A stretch of 64,000 nt of DNA from Cryptomeria japonica. Taxonomy: Eukaryota; Streptophyta; Pinopsida; Cupressales; Cupressaceae. Positions 37,379 through 48,870 of the stretch are shown piece by piece. Where the stretch lies: assembly GCF_030272615.1 (NCBI RefSeq), contig NC_081408.1, forward strand, positions 762,220,673 through 762,284,672. Reading direction: 5' to 3'. A program made the translations under genes and the position numbers. Position 1 is the stretch's first letter. Every line of letters begins with the position of its first letter. The notes below the pieces were generated by a model. The model had not been told where the DNA came from, did no database searches, and saw nothing but the letters and a program-made list of their open reading frames with translations.

Positions 37379-38411
37379 TGTGAAAAGAAATATATACTAA
37401 ATCCTACTTAATTCAAAGAGAGAGTAATGAAATTTATTTTAATCTATGTAAATTATAGCAAAATTCGAACATGAATATCACTCTTAGAAAACAAGAATAA
37501 GAATAGAAGAGCAAAAGAATATAACACAACACAACATATATCTTGAAAAAACCCTGCAAAAGGAAAAATTTAGCCTCAAATGCACACATCAATGTATTAT
37601 TCAACAACAATCAGTCACAATTTAATAACATAGTTTTTGTGCTTCATTGAGGTCTACACTCTAATCATGGAAGAATTTAGAAGTATAACCCTTCATAAAA
37701 TTGAACATAAAATCTCCATTCGAAGCCCTTAATTTACAAGCAAATGAGACCTAGGAAATCATCAATGGTTTACCAAAGTCATGGGCTCAAAATAATGAGC
37801 CAAAACCAAGACAAGTTGGTCCACATTAAATCCATGTGTAACTCCTCCCAAAATAGAAAGTAACTCTTGATTCATTGGTGTGGTCCTACGACCAAGGTGT
37901 CAAATTGGAACACATTCATTACATGCTCCCACATCCATGTGTAACTCCTCCCAAAATAGAAAGTAACTCTTGATTCATTGGTGTGACACTATGACCAAGG
38001 TGTCAAATTGGATCACATTCATTCCATGCCCCACCATCTAGGTGAAACTCCTCCCAACATTGAAAGTAACTCTTTGGTCACTTGGTTTGACCCTATGACC
38101 AAAGTTTAACTACTGAAACCTCCAACATGAGGTAATAATTACACTACATGCCTTTGACATGATCATATTTAGCTTGTCATAGATTTTAGTTATATTCCAC
38201 CTAGTAGTCCCTCTTTTTAGTGACTTCTTACAATTTTCTTAATACTAATCACACATGGCAAAGGTGCCAAAAATGAAATCTCAGGGTTCCATCCGAGTGG
38301 GACACCCTTTTACATATGGGAACATTATATATAATATAATAAATATTAAATAATTGCCCATGGGCCTAGGACTTTGCAAGGTGCACAACACCGAGTCCTC
38401 TAGTCCTAACA
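37379..38411 (-). repeat. 3' LTR of copia element B
   Basis: About 1033 bp, paired with 43351-44183. It contains an internal duplication (about 37840-37930 and 37931-38020) built on cctcccaaaatagaaagtaa and cttgattcattggtgtg, with a third, poorer copy near 38045. Confidence 0.75.
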
Positions 38412-38579
38412 ATCTCCCGCTTTTATACATTGTGAGAATTATAAGGTGTATTAAGTATATTAAACTAATATGTAAGGATTTAATCTTCATATTCATCTTA
38501 TACTATGTGAACTTCTTGCACTTATAAGGTTCATTGAAGCATTTGCAAACATTCACTTAGGTATCCACATTCTTGACCA

Positions 38580-39440
38580 TGGCTCTCTTGTTCTCCATTG
38601 TGTCACAAAGTGATAGTGTACATCAATGCGCTTTGGTTGTGCATGAAAGTAGGAATATGTGCGAAATTGATCGCTCTTTGATTGTTACATTGAATCACTA
38701 TTATCTTGCTTCCACTTGATGTTCGAACACAATTTTTGAAGCCAAATTGCTTCCTTACAAACATGAGTAACTACCATGTACCCTACCTCTATAATCGAAA
38801 GAGCAACCATAGCGTATCATTTGCCCATCCGATTTCCACCACCAAATAAGTTAATCGCATACCCATTGGTAGACTTAGAGCTATCCACATCACAAACCTA
38901 ATCAAAATCCACAAATTCTTGTTTATCCATTGTTTTGCTTTAAGTTTGTCTCCCTAGTAGCAATTTGAACATTTTGCTGTATCTCTAAGATTCTTGGAAA
39001 CCCTCTTCACTATAGTCCAATGGTTTTTGCTTGTATTGGGCATATACCCACTTAGGACTCTCATTTCTTAGGCAATGTGTAATTTGGTGCAAGACCTAGC
39101 ATACTAAGAGTATCAACTATACTCACATAGGGGAAATAACTTGTGTACTCTATCTCATCCGATGTCAAAGGACACTTATCAACATAATGGAAGTTTTTGT
39201 TGGTTTGGATTCTTGCATCTTAAACCATTACAAAATAGAGTTAACATCTTTTAGCTAATCTAAAGTTTTTAATTTGTTCTATCTTTCTTGATCTCCATCC
39301 CTAAGATGAACTTAGCTGCCCCTGAGTCCTTAATATCAACTTGTGTTGAAAGTTGAGGTTTCAGATCCTTGATCATATCCTTACTGCTACCTATCAATAA
39401 CATGTCATCTATGTTGATTATAACTAGGTAGAATGCGGAT
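38580..39440 (-). pseudogene. Copia B RT C-terminal half and RNase H remnant
   Basis: On the minus strand the RT palm motif reads FYLVIINIDDML (YVDD changed to NIDD), followed by QVDIKDSGAAKFILGMEIKKDR, the segment after the active site in copia RT. Further on, around 39000, comes NHWTIVKRVSKNLRDT, matching the copia HWAAVKRVLRYL block. Around 38900 there are traces of the RNase H active-site region. Many stops break it. Confidence 0.75.
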
Positions 39441-39472
39441 TCCAATTGCCTTAAGGCAACATTGGAATCCGC
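39435..39472. repeat. Inverted repeat (hairpin)
   Basis: Arms gcggattccaa-ttgcc and ggcaa-c-attggaatccgc around a ttaa centre, with a two-base bulge. It sits at the left end of the solo-LTR-like insert. Confidence 0.8.
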
Positions 39473-39819
39473 CAAGGGCTGGGCCCTTCTCCTCTCACAC
39501 GCTACTCTTAGGGCTGGGCCCTTCTCATCCCACACGCCACTCTTAGGGCTGGGCCCTATACACCACGCATTCCTTAACACCACGCTACTCCTCAATACCA
39601 TGCTACGTGCAAGATAACATGCTTACATGAATAGGGCCGACCCTATCTAATAAAGGGTTTTGGTTAAAGTGATGCAAATAAATTAAAGGTTATTAATTCA
39701 TCATAAGCCGACTTGATTAGGAGTGGTTGCTCTCCTATAAATAAGTCATATACCTCTCACAATATCATTAAATGTAGTCTACAAGCAAATGCGAAATATA
39801 TCCTCCTTGTGCAGCGAAC

Positions 39820-39990
39820 TCCCTTACAAGTAGTAGGTCACAGTGAATGTATTCTTCTTGTGCAGCGAACTCCCTTACAAGCAGTAGGTCACAGCGAACT
39901 ACATGTATGTGCAGATCTACGTGGTGCTCACAGCGAATTCCATATATGTGCAGATCCAATTAGTGATCACAGCGAACTAAATGAACAGCA
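39820..39990. repeat. Short direct repeats with cagcgaact motif
   Basis: gtgcagcgaactcccttaca and the following agtaggtcacag occur twice at a spacing of about 56 bases (about 39817 and 39862). Further cagcgaa-t and gtgcagatc motifs follow to 39990. Related agcgaa motifs occur in the 60.8-62.4 kb repeats. Confidence 0.75.
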
Positions 39991-40480
39991 GATCTAATTG
40001 GTGATTACGAATTCCATGAATCTCCATTGAAGGCTCAAGCAAAGGACTGCAATTAGTTGAAAGGTGCATACACAGCAAGACAAGTTAGAAGGACTGTAAA
40101 ACATGATCACTGTCAACAAACTAGCTGTGTAGTTTTCTATACCATCTTCCTTGTGACTGCAACTTCTATACTCCAGATAAGTGTGTAATTGTCAATTGAA
40201 TCTGAAACCATAATCAGATCTGAGGATCTTTTCTGGCTGGGTTTGTCCTCCTAGGAGGTTTTCCCAGGGTAACTTTGTCTTGTTTCTTTTACATTCATTT
40301 CTTATCATGCTTAAATCTAAAAACCTAATTAACCTAGTTTGAAACAAATTCTGATTTTCTGAGTATCATCTAATCTGAAAGTGCTAAATTAACAATCTAC
40401 AATGAGGCAAAGAACTAAAAACTGATTCGTCATATTTAAGTAAACAAAATGATCTTATTTAGCTCTAACATGCTACAACT

Positions 40481-40860
40481 CTAAGTTGTAATTGTTATGT
40501 ATGTCTCCTCCTTCAAATCCCCATGTAGAAAAGTTGTCTGCACATCCATTTCTTCAGCCTTGAGGTCAAACACAACCACAATTGATAATAAGAATTTGAT
40601 AGATGTCAAACTATCAAGAGGAGAGAAGATCTCACCAAAATCAATTCCCTGTTCTAGAGAAAAGCCTTTAACAACTAACCTTGCCTTGTACATCTCAGCT
40701 TTGCCCTTGAAATTGTATTTCTTCTTGAAAACTCATTTGCAGCCAACATATTTTTTATCCTTAAGAAGCTTCACCAAGTCCCATATATTGTGCTTCTCTA
40801 GTTGAAGTATCTTAGAATCCATGGCTTTCTTCTAGAACTTATTGTTTGCATATTCTATTG
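40481..40860 (-). pseudogene. Copia B RT N-terminal half
   Basis: On the minus strand: NIWDLVKLLKDKKYVGCK, then MYKARLVVKGFSLEQGID, the core block at the start of copia RT, then LTSIKFLLSIVVVFDLKAEEMDVQTTFLHGDLKEE, where the Asp in MDV is a catalytic residue. It ends at the insertion site at 40470. Confidence 0.85.
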
Positions 40861-41149
40861 TCTCCACTATTCTAGGCTCAATGTCATTAGTAGAAAAAGC
40901 AAAAATGCATCATCATGTGGGTTGTACCTATCAAGTTGCATTATTTGCCAAGTGGACCTTCTTATGGGTGAGGCTTGAGGTTGAACCATCTAAATCGTCC
41001 ACCTCATCAAGTTCATTCTGAACCTTTAGTTCAATACAATTGCAACGTTTTCAATCTTTGGCTTTATCTACACTGATGTCTGATTTGTATCCTTGGATCA
41101 CATAGGCATAGGTGAAGAGTTAATCCTCTTGAACATCGCATTTTGACTA

Positions 41150-42060
41150 TCCCTGCCTTTTGACTCTTAAGATTCTAAAGCTTGTGCCTTTTGACGCCAT
41201 TGTACTTGATGAAGATACATTTCTTTGCCTTGAATCCAATTTGGATTATCTTTTTAGGCACTTGTACATATGCTTCACAATTGAAAACCTTGGTGTGTAT
41301 TAATGAAGGCTCCTTTCCTGACCAAGTCTCTCTAGGTGTTTTGCCCGCAAGATCTAAGGAGATATGCTAGTCAAGTAACATGCTATGCTCATAGTTTCTG
41401 CTCCAAACTGACTCCCCTGAGCATGCTTCTATCTCTTTCCATTAGCTTCCTATTCAATTACTCTAAAGCTCCATTTTGTTGAGCGAAATTTGCCACCATT
41501 ATTCATCTACAACTCCCTGATCATCTTCTTTATCTGGTTCTCAACAAAGCTTTGAAATCCTTGAACTTCAAGAAGATATGCTTGAGAAAAATACCCATGA
41601 TTTTCTATAGAAGTCGTTAATAGAACATGCATCATATGAGGATTTACTAGCAATGGCACATCCACAAGACCAAAGGCATTAACATGATTCAAATCTAAAA
41701 TCCCTATAGATCTAGAGAAGCTTGAGTAAAATTTAACATGATACATCCAATAATCACAAAAATCAAAATCTAGGGAACAATTTTTTAGCCCTTCTACTTA
41801 GTTTTTATTACTAGCAATGGCACATCCACAAGACCAAAGGCATTAACATGATTCAAATCTAAAATCCCTATAGATCTAGAGAAGCTTGAGTAAAATTTAA
41901 CATGATACATCCAATAATCACAAAAATCAAAATCTAGGGAACAATTTTTTAGCCCTTCTACTTAGTTTTTACATTTCGAGGCCCTTAGGCCTTTCTCACT
42001 AATGTGGCCTGTACACCTGTGCAACAACATGGTCTTCTCTGCTACAGGCTTATCTTGAAT
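41150..42060 (-). pseudogene. Copia B integrase remnant
   Basis: In minus-strand order: the pre-integrase block RCTGHISEKGLKGLEM (about 42040-41985), the integrase core with GYFSQAYLLEVQGFQSFVENQIKKM (ORF 41746-41507), a degraded NNGGKF (for DNGGEF) near 41495, and the C-terminal AYVQVPKKI...KAKKCIFIKYNGVKRHKL near 41280-41180. It contains an exact 164-bp tandem duplication. Numerous stops; inactive. Confidence 0.8.
41644..41971. repeat. Exact 164-bp tandem duplication in integrase remnant
   Basis: Bases from ttactagcaatggcacatcc at 41644 recur from 41808, and I see no difference between the two copies. The surrounding element is old and full of stops, so this duplication is much younger than the insertion. 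Confidence 0.95.
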
Positions 42061-42304
42061 CAAGAATCTTAGATTTGTTAAATTCCACAATTGTAGCATT
42101 CAAATATAAGAGTTCTAGAATGGACTCTCTTAGCCAAGATCATGGCTCTATGCACCATCTTTCATCCATCTTTGTTGAAAACCATTTGCATATCAACATA
42201 ATTCAATTTCACATAGAAAATAGGTTTCTTGCCAAACTCAAAATGTGCAGTAAAATGGACTGGGTTTTGGTCCTTATGTCTCCAAGTGTGAGCATGACTT
42301 TAAC

Positions 42305-43260
42305 TCAGTCAATGATTTTTAGAGAAATGTAATTTTTCCAGTATACTTGTCCACCATTGAAGCTCTTATAATTTGAGAACCACTTCGTGGAAGTTATTTG
42401 AAAGGGAACTCCATGATCAATCAGCCATGTACTCTCATATGCATGTGTGGCAAGGGCTGTGACAAAAGCATCACTGCCATTGTTGTTAGAGGCTCTCAAG
42501 TTTGAATCATCATCAGACTCCAATGCCTTATTGCTGTTGTAGGTACTAATGTGTTTAGTTTTGTTATAGTTCCAACATTTGTCTACGGATTCACCAGGAG
42601 ACTTAGCACACTTGTCCTTCTTTCCTTTGTTCTTGTCCTTGAAATGATCTATGATGTCGAAATCATCGTTGACAAATTTTGGAGTTTTTTCTTGCATTTC
42701 CTTTTAGAGTAATCTACCTGCCACCTCATCAAGCTTCAGTTTTGAGACATTGTTACTGATCACAGTAACCAGGTTGCCACATGTATCGTGCAAAGAACAT
42801 GAGAGTGTTACACAATGGCTGTCTTCACCCATATTCACATCCATTTATGCTAATTGACTCGTCACAATGGTGAACACATTCAAGGGGCTCCATCCCAGAG
42901 TCGCCACCATTCATTTAAGGAGTAAAGCTTCTTTTGCAGGAAAAGCTTGTTTACAAGGGACTTTGTCTAATAGAATTCTCTAACTTTTTCCAGAGCGACT
43001 TGGTTATGGTTTCTTCAAAATCATCAAGGAGCATCGAATTTGCAAGGCAAAGACAAATTTAGCTCCTTGCCTTTCTGTTAACAATGGCCCATTCTTTGTT
43101 CTTCATGTTGGAGGGTTTCTATCTAGAAACAACTACCCATAGATCTCCATCAACAAGGAGATCCCCCATCTTGAGTTTTTAAAGTGCAAAGTTTGTTCCA
43201 TTAATCTTCTCCACACCGAATCTAGAAGTGTTTGCCATATTTGTAACTTGAAACATATGA
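42305..43260 (-). pseudogene. Copia B gag and protease remnant
   Basis: Gag starts near 43240 on the minus strand with KINGTNFAL and KLKMGDLLVDGDLWVV, the copia gag N-terminus, with stops soon after. The last ORF (42697-42305, 130 aa) carries a degraded knuckle CWNYNKTKHIS (second Cys lost). It then has the protease active-site region STWLIDHGVPFQITSTKWFS, where IDHGV stands for IDSGA, so the Asp is kept but the Ser-Gly-Ala context is altered. Confidence 0.8.
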
Positions 43261-43350
43261 TCAGCTGCTGAACTGCCACTTAAACAAGGATAAATACAAA
43301 AATTGTTCTACTCCTTCCACAGATCTAACCAGCTTGTGAGGTTCTGATAC

Positions 43351-44183
43351 TGAATGAAAGGAAATATGCACTGAAACCTAATAAACCCAAAAAGGAGAGT
43401 ATTATAAGTTATTTCAATCCATGCAAATTTCATCGGAGTTTCAACATATAGTAACACTTGATGACAAGAACAAGAATAGAAAAGAAGAATAATAGAAGAA
43501 AAGAACATGACACTATATATACCTTGGGAAAACCTTGCAAAAGGAAAAACTCAACTGTCAAAGTACACATTCAATGTATTGTTTAATAACAATCAGTTAC
43601 AATACAATGATGAATCTCCATGTTTCAATGCAGTCTACTCTCAGATTTTGGAGGAATTCCAACAGCACAACGTTTCATAAAATTGAACATATAATCTCCA
43701 TCCTAAGCCCTCACTCTATAGGTCAAGGAGACCCAATAAACTCATGAAAGGTATACCAAATCACAGGCTCAAAAGTTTGAGTCAAAACCAAGTCAAGGTG
43801 GTCTATAGCCAAGTGTAAATCCTTCCTACATAGAAATTAATTCCACAGTTGAGTGGTTTTATCCCTGACCAAGGGGCCCAAGTGTAACTCACAAGTGTTC
43901 CAATATAATTTAATAATTATACTTCAACATGGTTATATATAGTTGGTCAAAGATGCCAGTCCTAATCCATTCAGTAACCCTTGCTATTTAATGTCTTCTT
44001 ACAAGCATCATAAGACCAATTACATATGATGGAGAGTGCCAATAATGGGATTCCAATATTCCACCCAAGTGGGGCAACCTTTTCTAGCTGTGCACATTTG
44101 TTTACGATATTACAAATGCTATATAAATGCTCCTAGACTGAAGAATTTGCAAGCTAACACTACCCTGTCCTCCGGTTGTAACA
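43351..44183 (-). repeat. 5' LTR of copia element B
   Basis: About 833 bp, paired with 37379-38411 and diverged by many substitutions and indels. A TATA-like actatatataccttgg lies near 43510-43525. Confidence 0.75.
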
Positions 44184-44419
44184 ATTTTAATCTTCAAAAT
44201 CAAAATATCAATGGTCAAATGGCTTAGCTCTATCATGATATGCATTGAACACACCTCTGGAATATATATAGTCTCTTTTTGTCTATGCTCTATTGCATTT
44301 GCATGGTATTTCAAATTGGTTTATTGCTTCTTCTCAAGGTCAATTAATTTTTTTGTGTAAAATGTTTCTTTAAGTGTCCAATTAAGTCATTATAATAACA
44401 TCAAAGATGATTCTTGTAA

Positions 44420-44930
44420 TTTCCACCAGATTTGCCTCCATGACTACCTAAATTGATACTGGCTTTCCTTCAGATTGAAAATGAGAACTTTTCTGTTTCC
44501 CTTTTTTGAGCTTTTCTGCAAAGGCATCCATAATTCTTGGATTAACTCCTCCAGAAGCTCACTGTACAGAGTTACAAAAGTCAGTATTGAAGATTAAGAC
44601 ATATTTAATATTTCAACTAAATTTGAAGATGCCATATTATTCTAGATAATGACAACCATATCATCTTTGTCTATGCTATTTACAGTGGCTGCAAGTTAAT
44701 CTTTCATAAACTTTAAATTATGATCAGAGGCAGATCATGCTTTTGACAGATATGTTGAAAACAACAGATCCTTAAATGCAACTTTGCGTGCTTGTCAGAA
44801 TTTTGATCCTTGGGCTTGAATCTTTCACCAACTTTCATGAGCACTGGATCTATTTTTAATTTAGGAGTCACATCATCAGAAATTGTTGATTTCAATATAT
44901 TTGGAGCCTTATCTTTCTTTTGTTAATAAT
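44420..44930 (-). other. Exon-like coding text, unidentified
   Basis: On the minus strand, an ORF (44895-44713) with DDVTPKLKIDPVLMKVGERF, and a second segment near 44580-44450 (NPRIMDAFAEKLKKGKQKSS) that follows a pyrimidine-rich stretch ending in acag. The second segment is basic and lysine-rich. No family recognised. It could be exons of a decayed gene or a retroelement gag. Stops separate the two segments. Confidence 0.3.
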
Positions 44931-44960
44931 CTTAAGTTGAATTCCTTTTATGTTTCTTGG

Positions 44961-44968
<8 letters not shown>

Positions 44969-45014
<46 letters not shown>
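44969..45014. repeat. (CT)23 microsatellite
   Basis: Uninterrupted CT dinucleotide run of 46 bases. Confidence 0.97.
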
Positions 45015-45017
<3 letters not shown>

Positions 45018-47390
45018 TTTCTCGTGTTTAAATAGTAGTCCTTTCCTTATTACTCCACACTTAGTGGTTTCTCTCAGTTATTTTATGATCACGTGACACG
45101 AAAAGGCTTTCCAATTTTGATATCTTGTGTCCCATTCAAAACCCATAAACCAAACAACAGATAAAATAAACAGAGAGAATTTATATGGATGCATCCAATT
45201 AATTTTTTTTGTGCATACCAACCGCCATCAAAACAAATATAGGCAGAGAGAATTTTGTAGAATTTGACTTATTTCATAGGATCATAAGTACATAATCAAA
45301 GCAGAGTTGTTCCATCTTTAGAATTGCTATTTAAAAGTATAAGCAGTCAAATTTAAAAAATGAGTGCTGATCTCTGTATAATTTTGCAGAATTTCCGACA
45401 ATTGTTTGACAATGGCTATTTGTGCTTCAGAACACTCTTCAAGTGTCAATTATACTTTCCATTTAAAGTTTCAATTCATCCTGCAAGCCCTCTTTGGTTT
45501 ATTCTACATTTTCTTTTAGATTATTTAGTGAGCTTTGGTAACAGCCTCATCCCATACATCAGCAGGGATAACACTTGCCGTAGAATTCTATTAGTGGGGA
45601 TTCCACGTTTTACAATTCAACCTTCAGGGATGCTACATTGATCTCCTTTCTACACTTGTATTACATTCCCCTGACTTGAATGTTTGTCCTCCTTCTCTCT
45701 CCTATCTCCTCCTGCAGGGCATTCATTCCACCACCTTCCTCCAGCTTGAACGGATCACCTCCTTCTCCCACCTACATTCCTCCAGGTTGCTCCTCCAGCT
45801 GGAATGCTTCACCTCCTTCTAATCTCCTATCTCCTCGTGTAGGGCATTTACTCTTCCATCTTCCTTCCGCATTCCTCCAGCATATTCTACTAGTATCTTG
45901 GAGAAGGACTACCACTTCAGCATGTGTATGGGTGATATCACTTGGGGAGATTTGGACCTTGGTCTTTAACATAAGAACCAAGTGGCCCTACCACTTGTCC
46001 AGAACCCATTTGACATGGATTAAACTTTTCTTGCAATTATAGATTTGTCCTAGGAACATCTTTTGTACAAAACATCAGTAAGTTCAAATACATGTTGAAC
46101 CATCCTTAATGTCTTTGTTTTGTTTCCCAATGTCAAACCTTCTTGTTTTATCTGTACCCATCCAGAACACATTGTAAAACCTGTCACAAATTTGTCTATT
46201 AGTTTTCCTTTTGTTAAAGATGAAAAATTCACCTTTTTTTGGAAATTCTGGATCTTTGGATGCAATTGTTTGTTTTGTCCTCAAACCATGTCAATATGTC
46301 CTGCATTTATGAAAAGATAATTTACATTCCCAATCTGTCTGGCATTTTTTTCAGAACTTATTGCCCTTGTCTTTGTTGTTTTGTATTCTGTCTGTGCAGG
46401 ATCTTGTTTCCCATCCGTGTCTGTTCACTTTTAAGTTACAATGTTTTTGTTTAGGTCTATGTCTTGGTCATTCTCGCTCTCAGTGTCTGTTAAATCTTCT
46501 ATGCTTTAGGGCTAACTCATAAGAGTGTGGCAGATTTTATAATAGAAATTGAAATCCTTGTGAACATTAAAAAAATCCCTAAATCTTGGTTAAAATCACC
46601 ATTAGTTTCATCTGTACGTGATCATATGGTTTTTGACAGCATGACAGAAAAATGCTGAGTGCAGCAGAACTGGTTTGGAACATGCTTCACTGTGGATTGT
46701 GTGGTGTTTGTAGAGGAGAGTGTGAGTTTCGAGTCCTGCATTTTCAGTGAAGGATTTTTTGAAGTCCAGAAAGGGTCTGGGAGTGTTTTTGCTGCTTGAA
46801 GGCCATGAGGTGTGAAGGAGCAGGCAAGGATTGCCCTAGACACACACATTTGTGGCAGGTCCGTTTTTGGTCTGGATAGTGTCATATTATTGCAAGGTGC
46901 TGAGCAGGAGTTGCAGCCATGGCTGTAAAGAAAGTGGTGTTGCAGATCTGTTTGAGCAGAAGCTAATTTTTTCAATGTTTACTGGAGCAACTTTCATTTT
47001 AATTTTTGTTAAAAAAGTTTATATATTAGAATCTTATTTAGCCTCTAACAATTATTAATATTTATAGTTGTAAACTATTTTTAATATTTAATATACAGGT
47101 TAGATTTTAAAGTTTAAAATTAAAATTTTTATCTTTTAAATTTGTGACTTTTAATTCTTAATTGAAAAAATAATAATTTTTAATTTATTTAAAATCTAAT
47201 ATTTTAAATTTAAATTTAATATAATATATTTGGATAATTTTTCAAATTTAATCTCAAAATTTTTACTGAATTTTATAAGTCTACGAATTTTACCAAAATT
47301 TTTCTTTGCTGAACTTGAACATAAACACTAATCTTGTGATAAAGCTTTAGGTTACATTCTAATCCTTTTTTAATATTTTCTTAAGCTTTC
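45015..47390. other. Non-coding, with diverged repeats and AT-rich tract
   Basis: No gene seen. 45690-45900 is a cytosine/thymine-rich stretch of imperfect repeats around cctccttct and ttcctccag. About 46985-47345 is an AT-rich repeat whose right end, aatcttgtgataaag, resembles the inverse of the 14110 element end. The 117-codon minus ORF at 46975-46622 has no domain that I recognise. Confidence 0.5.
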
Positions 47391-48870
47391 CTTCATCAGA
47401 TGATTCTATTTCTCCAAGGTGGCTCTGGCTCTCACAAGTTTTACATGTATTTGAAAATCGTATTCACCATTTCCCAGATACTATTTACAAGGCTCTTCTA
47501 CCATGTAAAAATGTGGCAGGTGCACGGATAATTTGAAGAATTTCTGACAATAACTTGAGAATGGTTATCTGTCTTTCCTAACATCCTCTAAACATTGGTC
47601 AAACTTTCTACTAAGGTTTCAATTCGTTCTGTAAATTGCTATGTTACCCCGAGTTTCCGGGACGGGGATGACAGGGGACGGCGGGACGCGTTTCCGAGAC
47701 GACAAATTTTTTTGCCAAATTTGGGGACGGCAGGGGATGGCAAAGGGGACGGCTATATAAAATATAGGGAAAATTTAAAATATATTGGAAAATTCTAAAT
47801 GTTCATATGAAAACATGGATAAAGCATGCATATATACATTATATTCATATGAAAACATGGATATAGCATGTGTATGATACTATGAAAACATTTTAGAATG
47901 TAAATTCTGAACATACAACGTTGTCAATACTCGATATGCAATTATGCATTCATAATTCAGAATTTCAATTCATTCACATTGTCAATATGCATATCATAAT
48001 AGATATTAAAGAAATAACATACAAAATGTCAAAATGCCCAAAGGTTACACTGCTGCCATATAGTTTCATTGTCAATTACGATATGAAAATCAAAATAGTA
48101 CTAATGAATTAATATTTATTATTTTGATTTCCTCTTTATAATTTATTAAATGTTTAACAATTAATTTAACAATTTATTATTTTCTATTTATAATATGAAT
48201 TAATTTTAAACGTTCGAAATGAATTAAATTTTAATAAATTTAAAATTTAATCAATGTTGCCTTTTAATTTTTTTAATAACAATTTGAATTCATAGGGGCC
48301 CATATTAGAAAATTTAAAAAAAAAATTGAAAATGCGACATTTTTTATTTTTTTAATATTTTTTAATAGTCTTAGATGTGGGGGACGTCTTGTCGTCCCAG
48401 GGACAGATTGGGGACATCCCAGCTGTCCCCAGCCGTCCCTGGGACATATGGACCCCACCCCCCCCCCGCTAGGGCAGACATCCCCCCATTTCGGGGACGT
48501 TCCCTCGAAATTCTTGGCAATTTGAGAACGGGGAGAAACGTCCCCTAGCCGTCCCCAAGTCCCCGAAACTTCCCTGGGACTGGGACGGGGGTTTTCAGGT
48601 CGGGGACGCATCCCCGGGTTACATAGATAAATTGCAGTATATCCTTTTAGTTGGTATGATTTTTCCACAGTCCATCAGGTAGACGTGCAAAGCTTCTGGT
48701 TCAAATTGTGTATATTTTTATGCAGAGAAGCCCTGCACATTTATCCTTTTGTCAGACAATTCTACTCCTTCATGGTGGCTCGTACAAGTCTTGCAGTAAA
48801 AAAAGAATTGTAATCACCATCTGTCAGATGTCATTACAAGGCTCTAACACCATGTAAGAATGTGGTAGAA
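45370..48870. repeat. Diverged dispersed duplications
   Basis: Two pairs share order and text. About 45370-45490 matches 47525-47640 (both have gaatttc-gacaa-t, then atgg-tat-tgt and tttcaattc-t-ctg). About 47398-47522 matches 48758-48868 (aaggctct and ccatgtaa-aatgtgg). They seem to be old copies of a roughly 1-kb segment, one of which was later split by the TIR element at 47640. Confidence 0.55.
47640..48627. mobile_element. Non-autonomous TIR element, hAT-like, 8-bp TSD
   Basis: GC-rich, C/G-run ends (tatgttaccccgagtttccg at the left; the complement of the right end reads tatgtaacccggggatgcgt) enclose an AT-rich interior. TAAATTGC flanks both sides (47632-47639 and 48628-48635), an 8-bp duplication as in hAT. 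No transposase is present; the minus-strand ORF at 48668-48273 is a by-product of the G-rich end. The gggacg-rich ends resemble the GC-rich sequence at 59290-59460 beside a hAT transposase remnant, so that family may have supplied the transposase. Confidence 0.8.

Larger units (their letters stand above)
39434..40470. mobile_element. Solo-LTR-like insertion inside copia B RT
   Basis: The RT text stops at about 40471 and resumes at about 39433; the 1037 bp between is unrelated. It starts TGCGGATTCC and ends CTCTAACA, so TG...CA. It has a TATA-like cctataaataag at about 39735-39746 and a copia-LTR-like ctaggaggttttcccagggt near 40250. A hairpin lies at its left end (39435-39472) and three 35-bp repeats with gggctgggccctt at about 39476-39560. 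The flanks do not show a target duplication, and about 70 RT codons are missing, so a deletion accompanied or followed the insertion. Confidence 0.5.
37379..44183 (-). mobile_element. Old Ty1/copia element B with nested insert
   Basis: Diverged direct repeats at 37379-38411 and 43351-44183 are the LTRs. They share, among other blocks, gcaaaaggaaaaa and caatgtatt, and both end in a taaca. On the minus strand a PBS-like site (AGTATCAGAACC, 43351-43340) follows the upstream LTR. A purine tract (AAGCGGGAGA) precedes the downstream LTR at about 38421-38412. Gag, protease, integrase, RT and RNase H remnants follow each other on the minus strand in copia order. It begins only 34 bases after element A. 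No target duplication could be recognised. Confidence 0.85.

Noticed and set aside
46622-46975. 117-codon minus ORF as a gene
   Set aside because: No domain, no splice or promoter context, surrounded by diverged repeats.
48273-48668. Pro/Gly/Arg-rich 131-codon protein on the minus strand
   Set aside because: It spans the G-rich inverted end of a non-autonomous transposon and its flank; composition explains the open frame.
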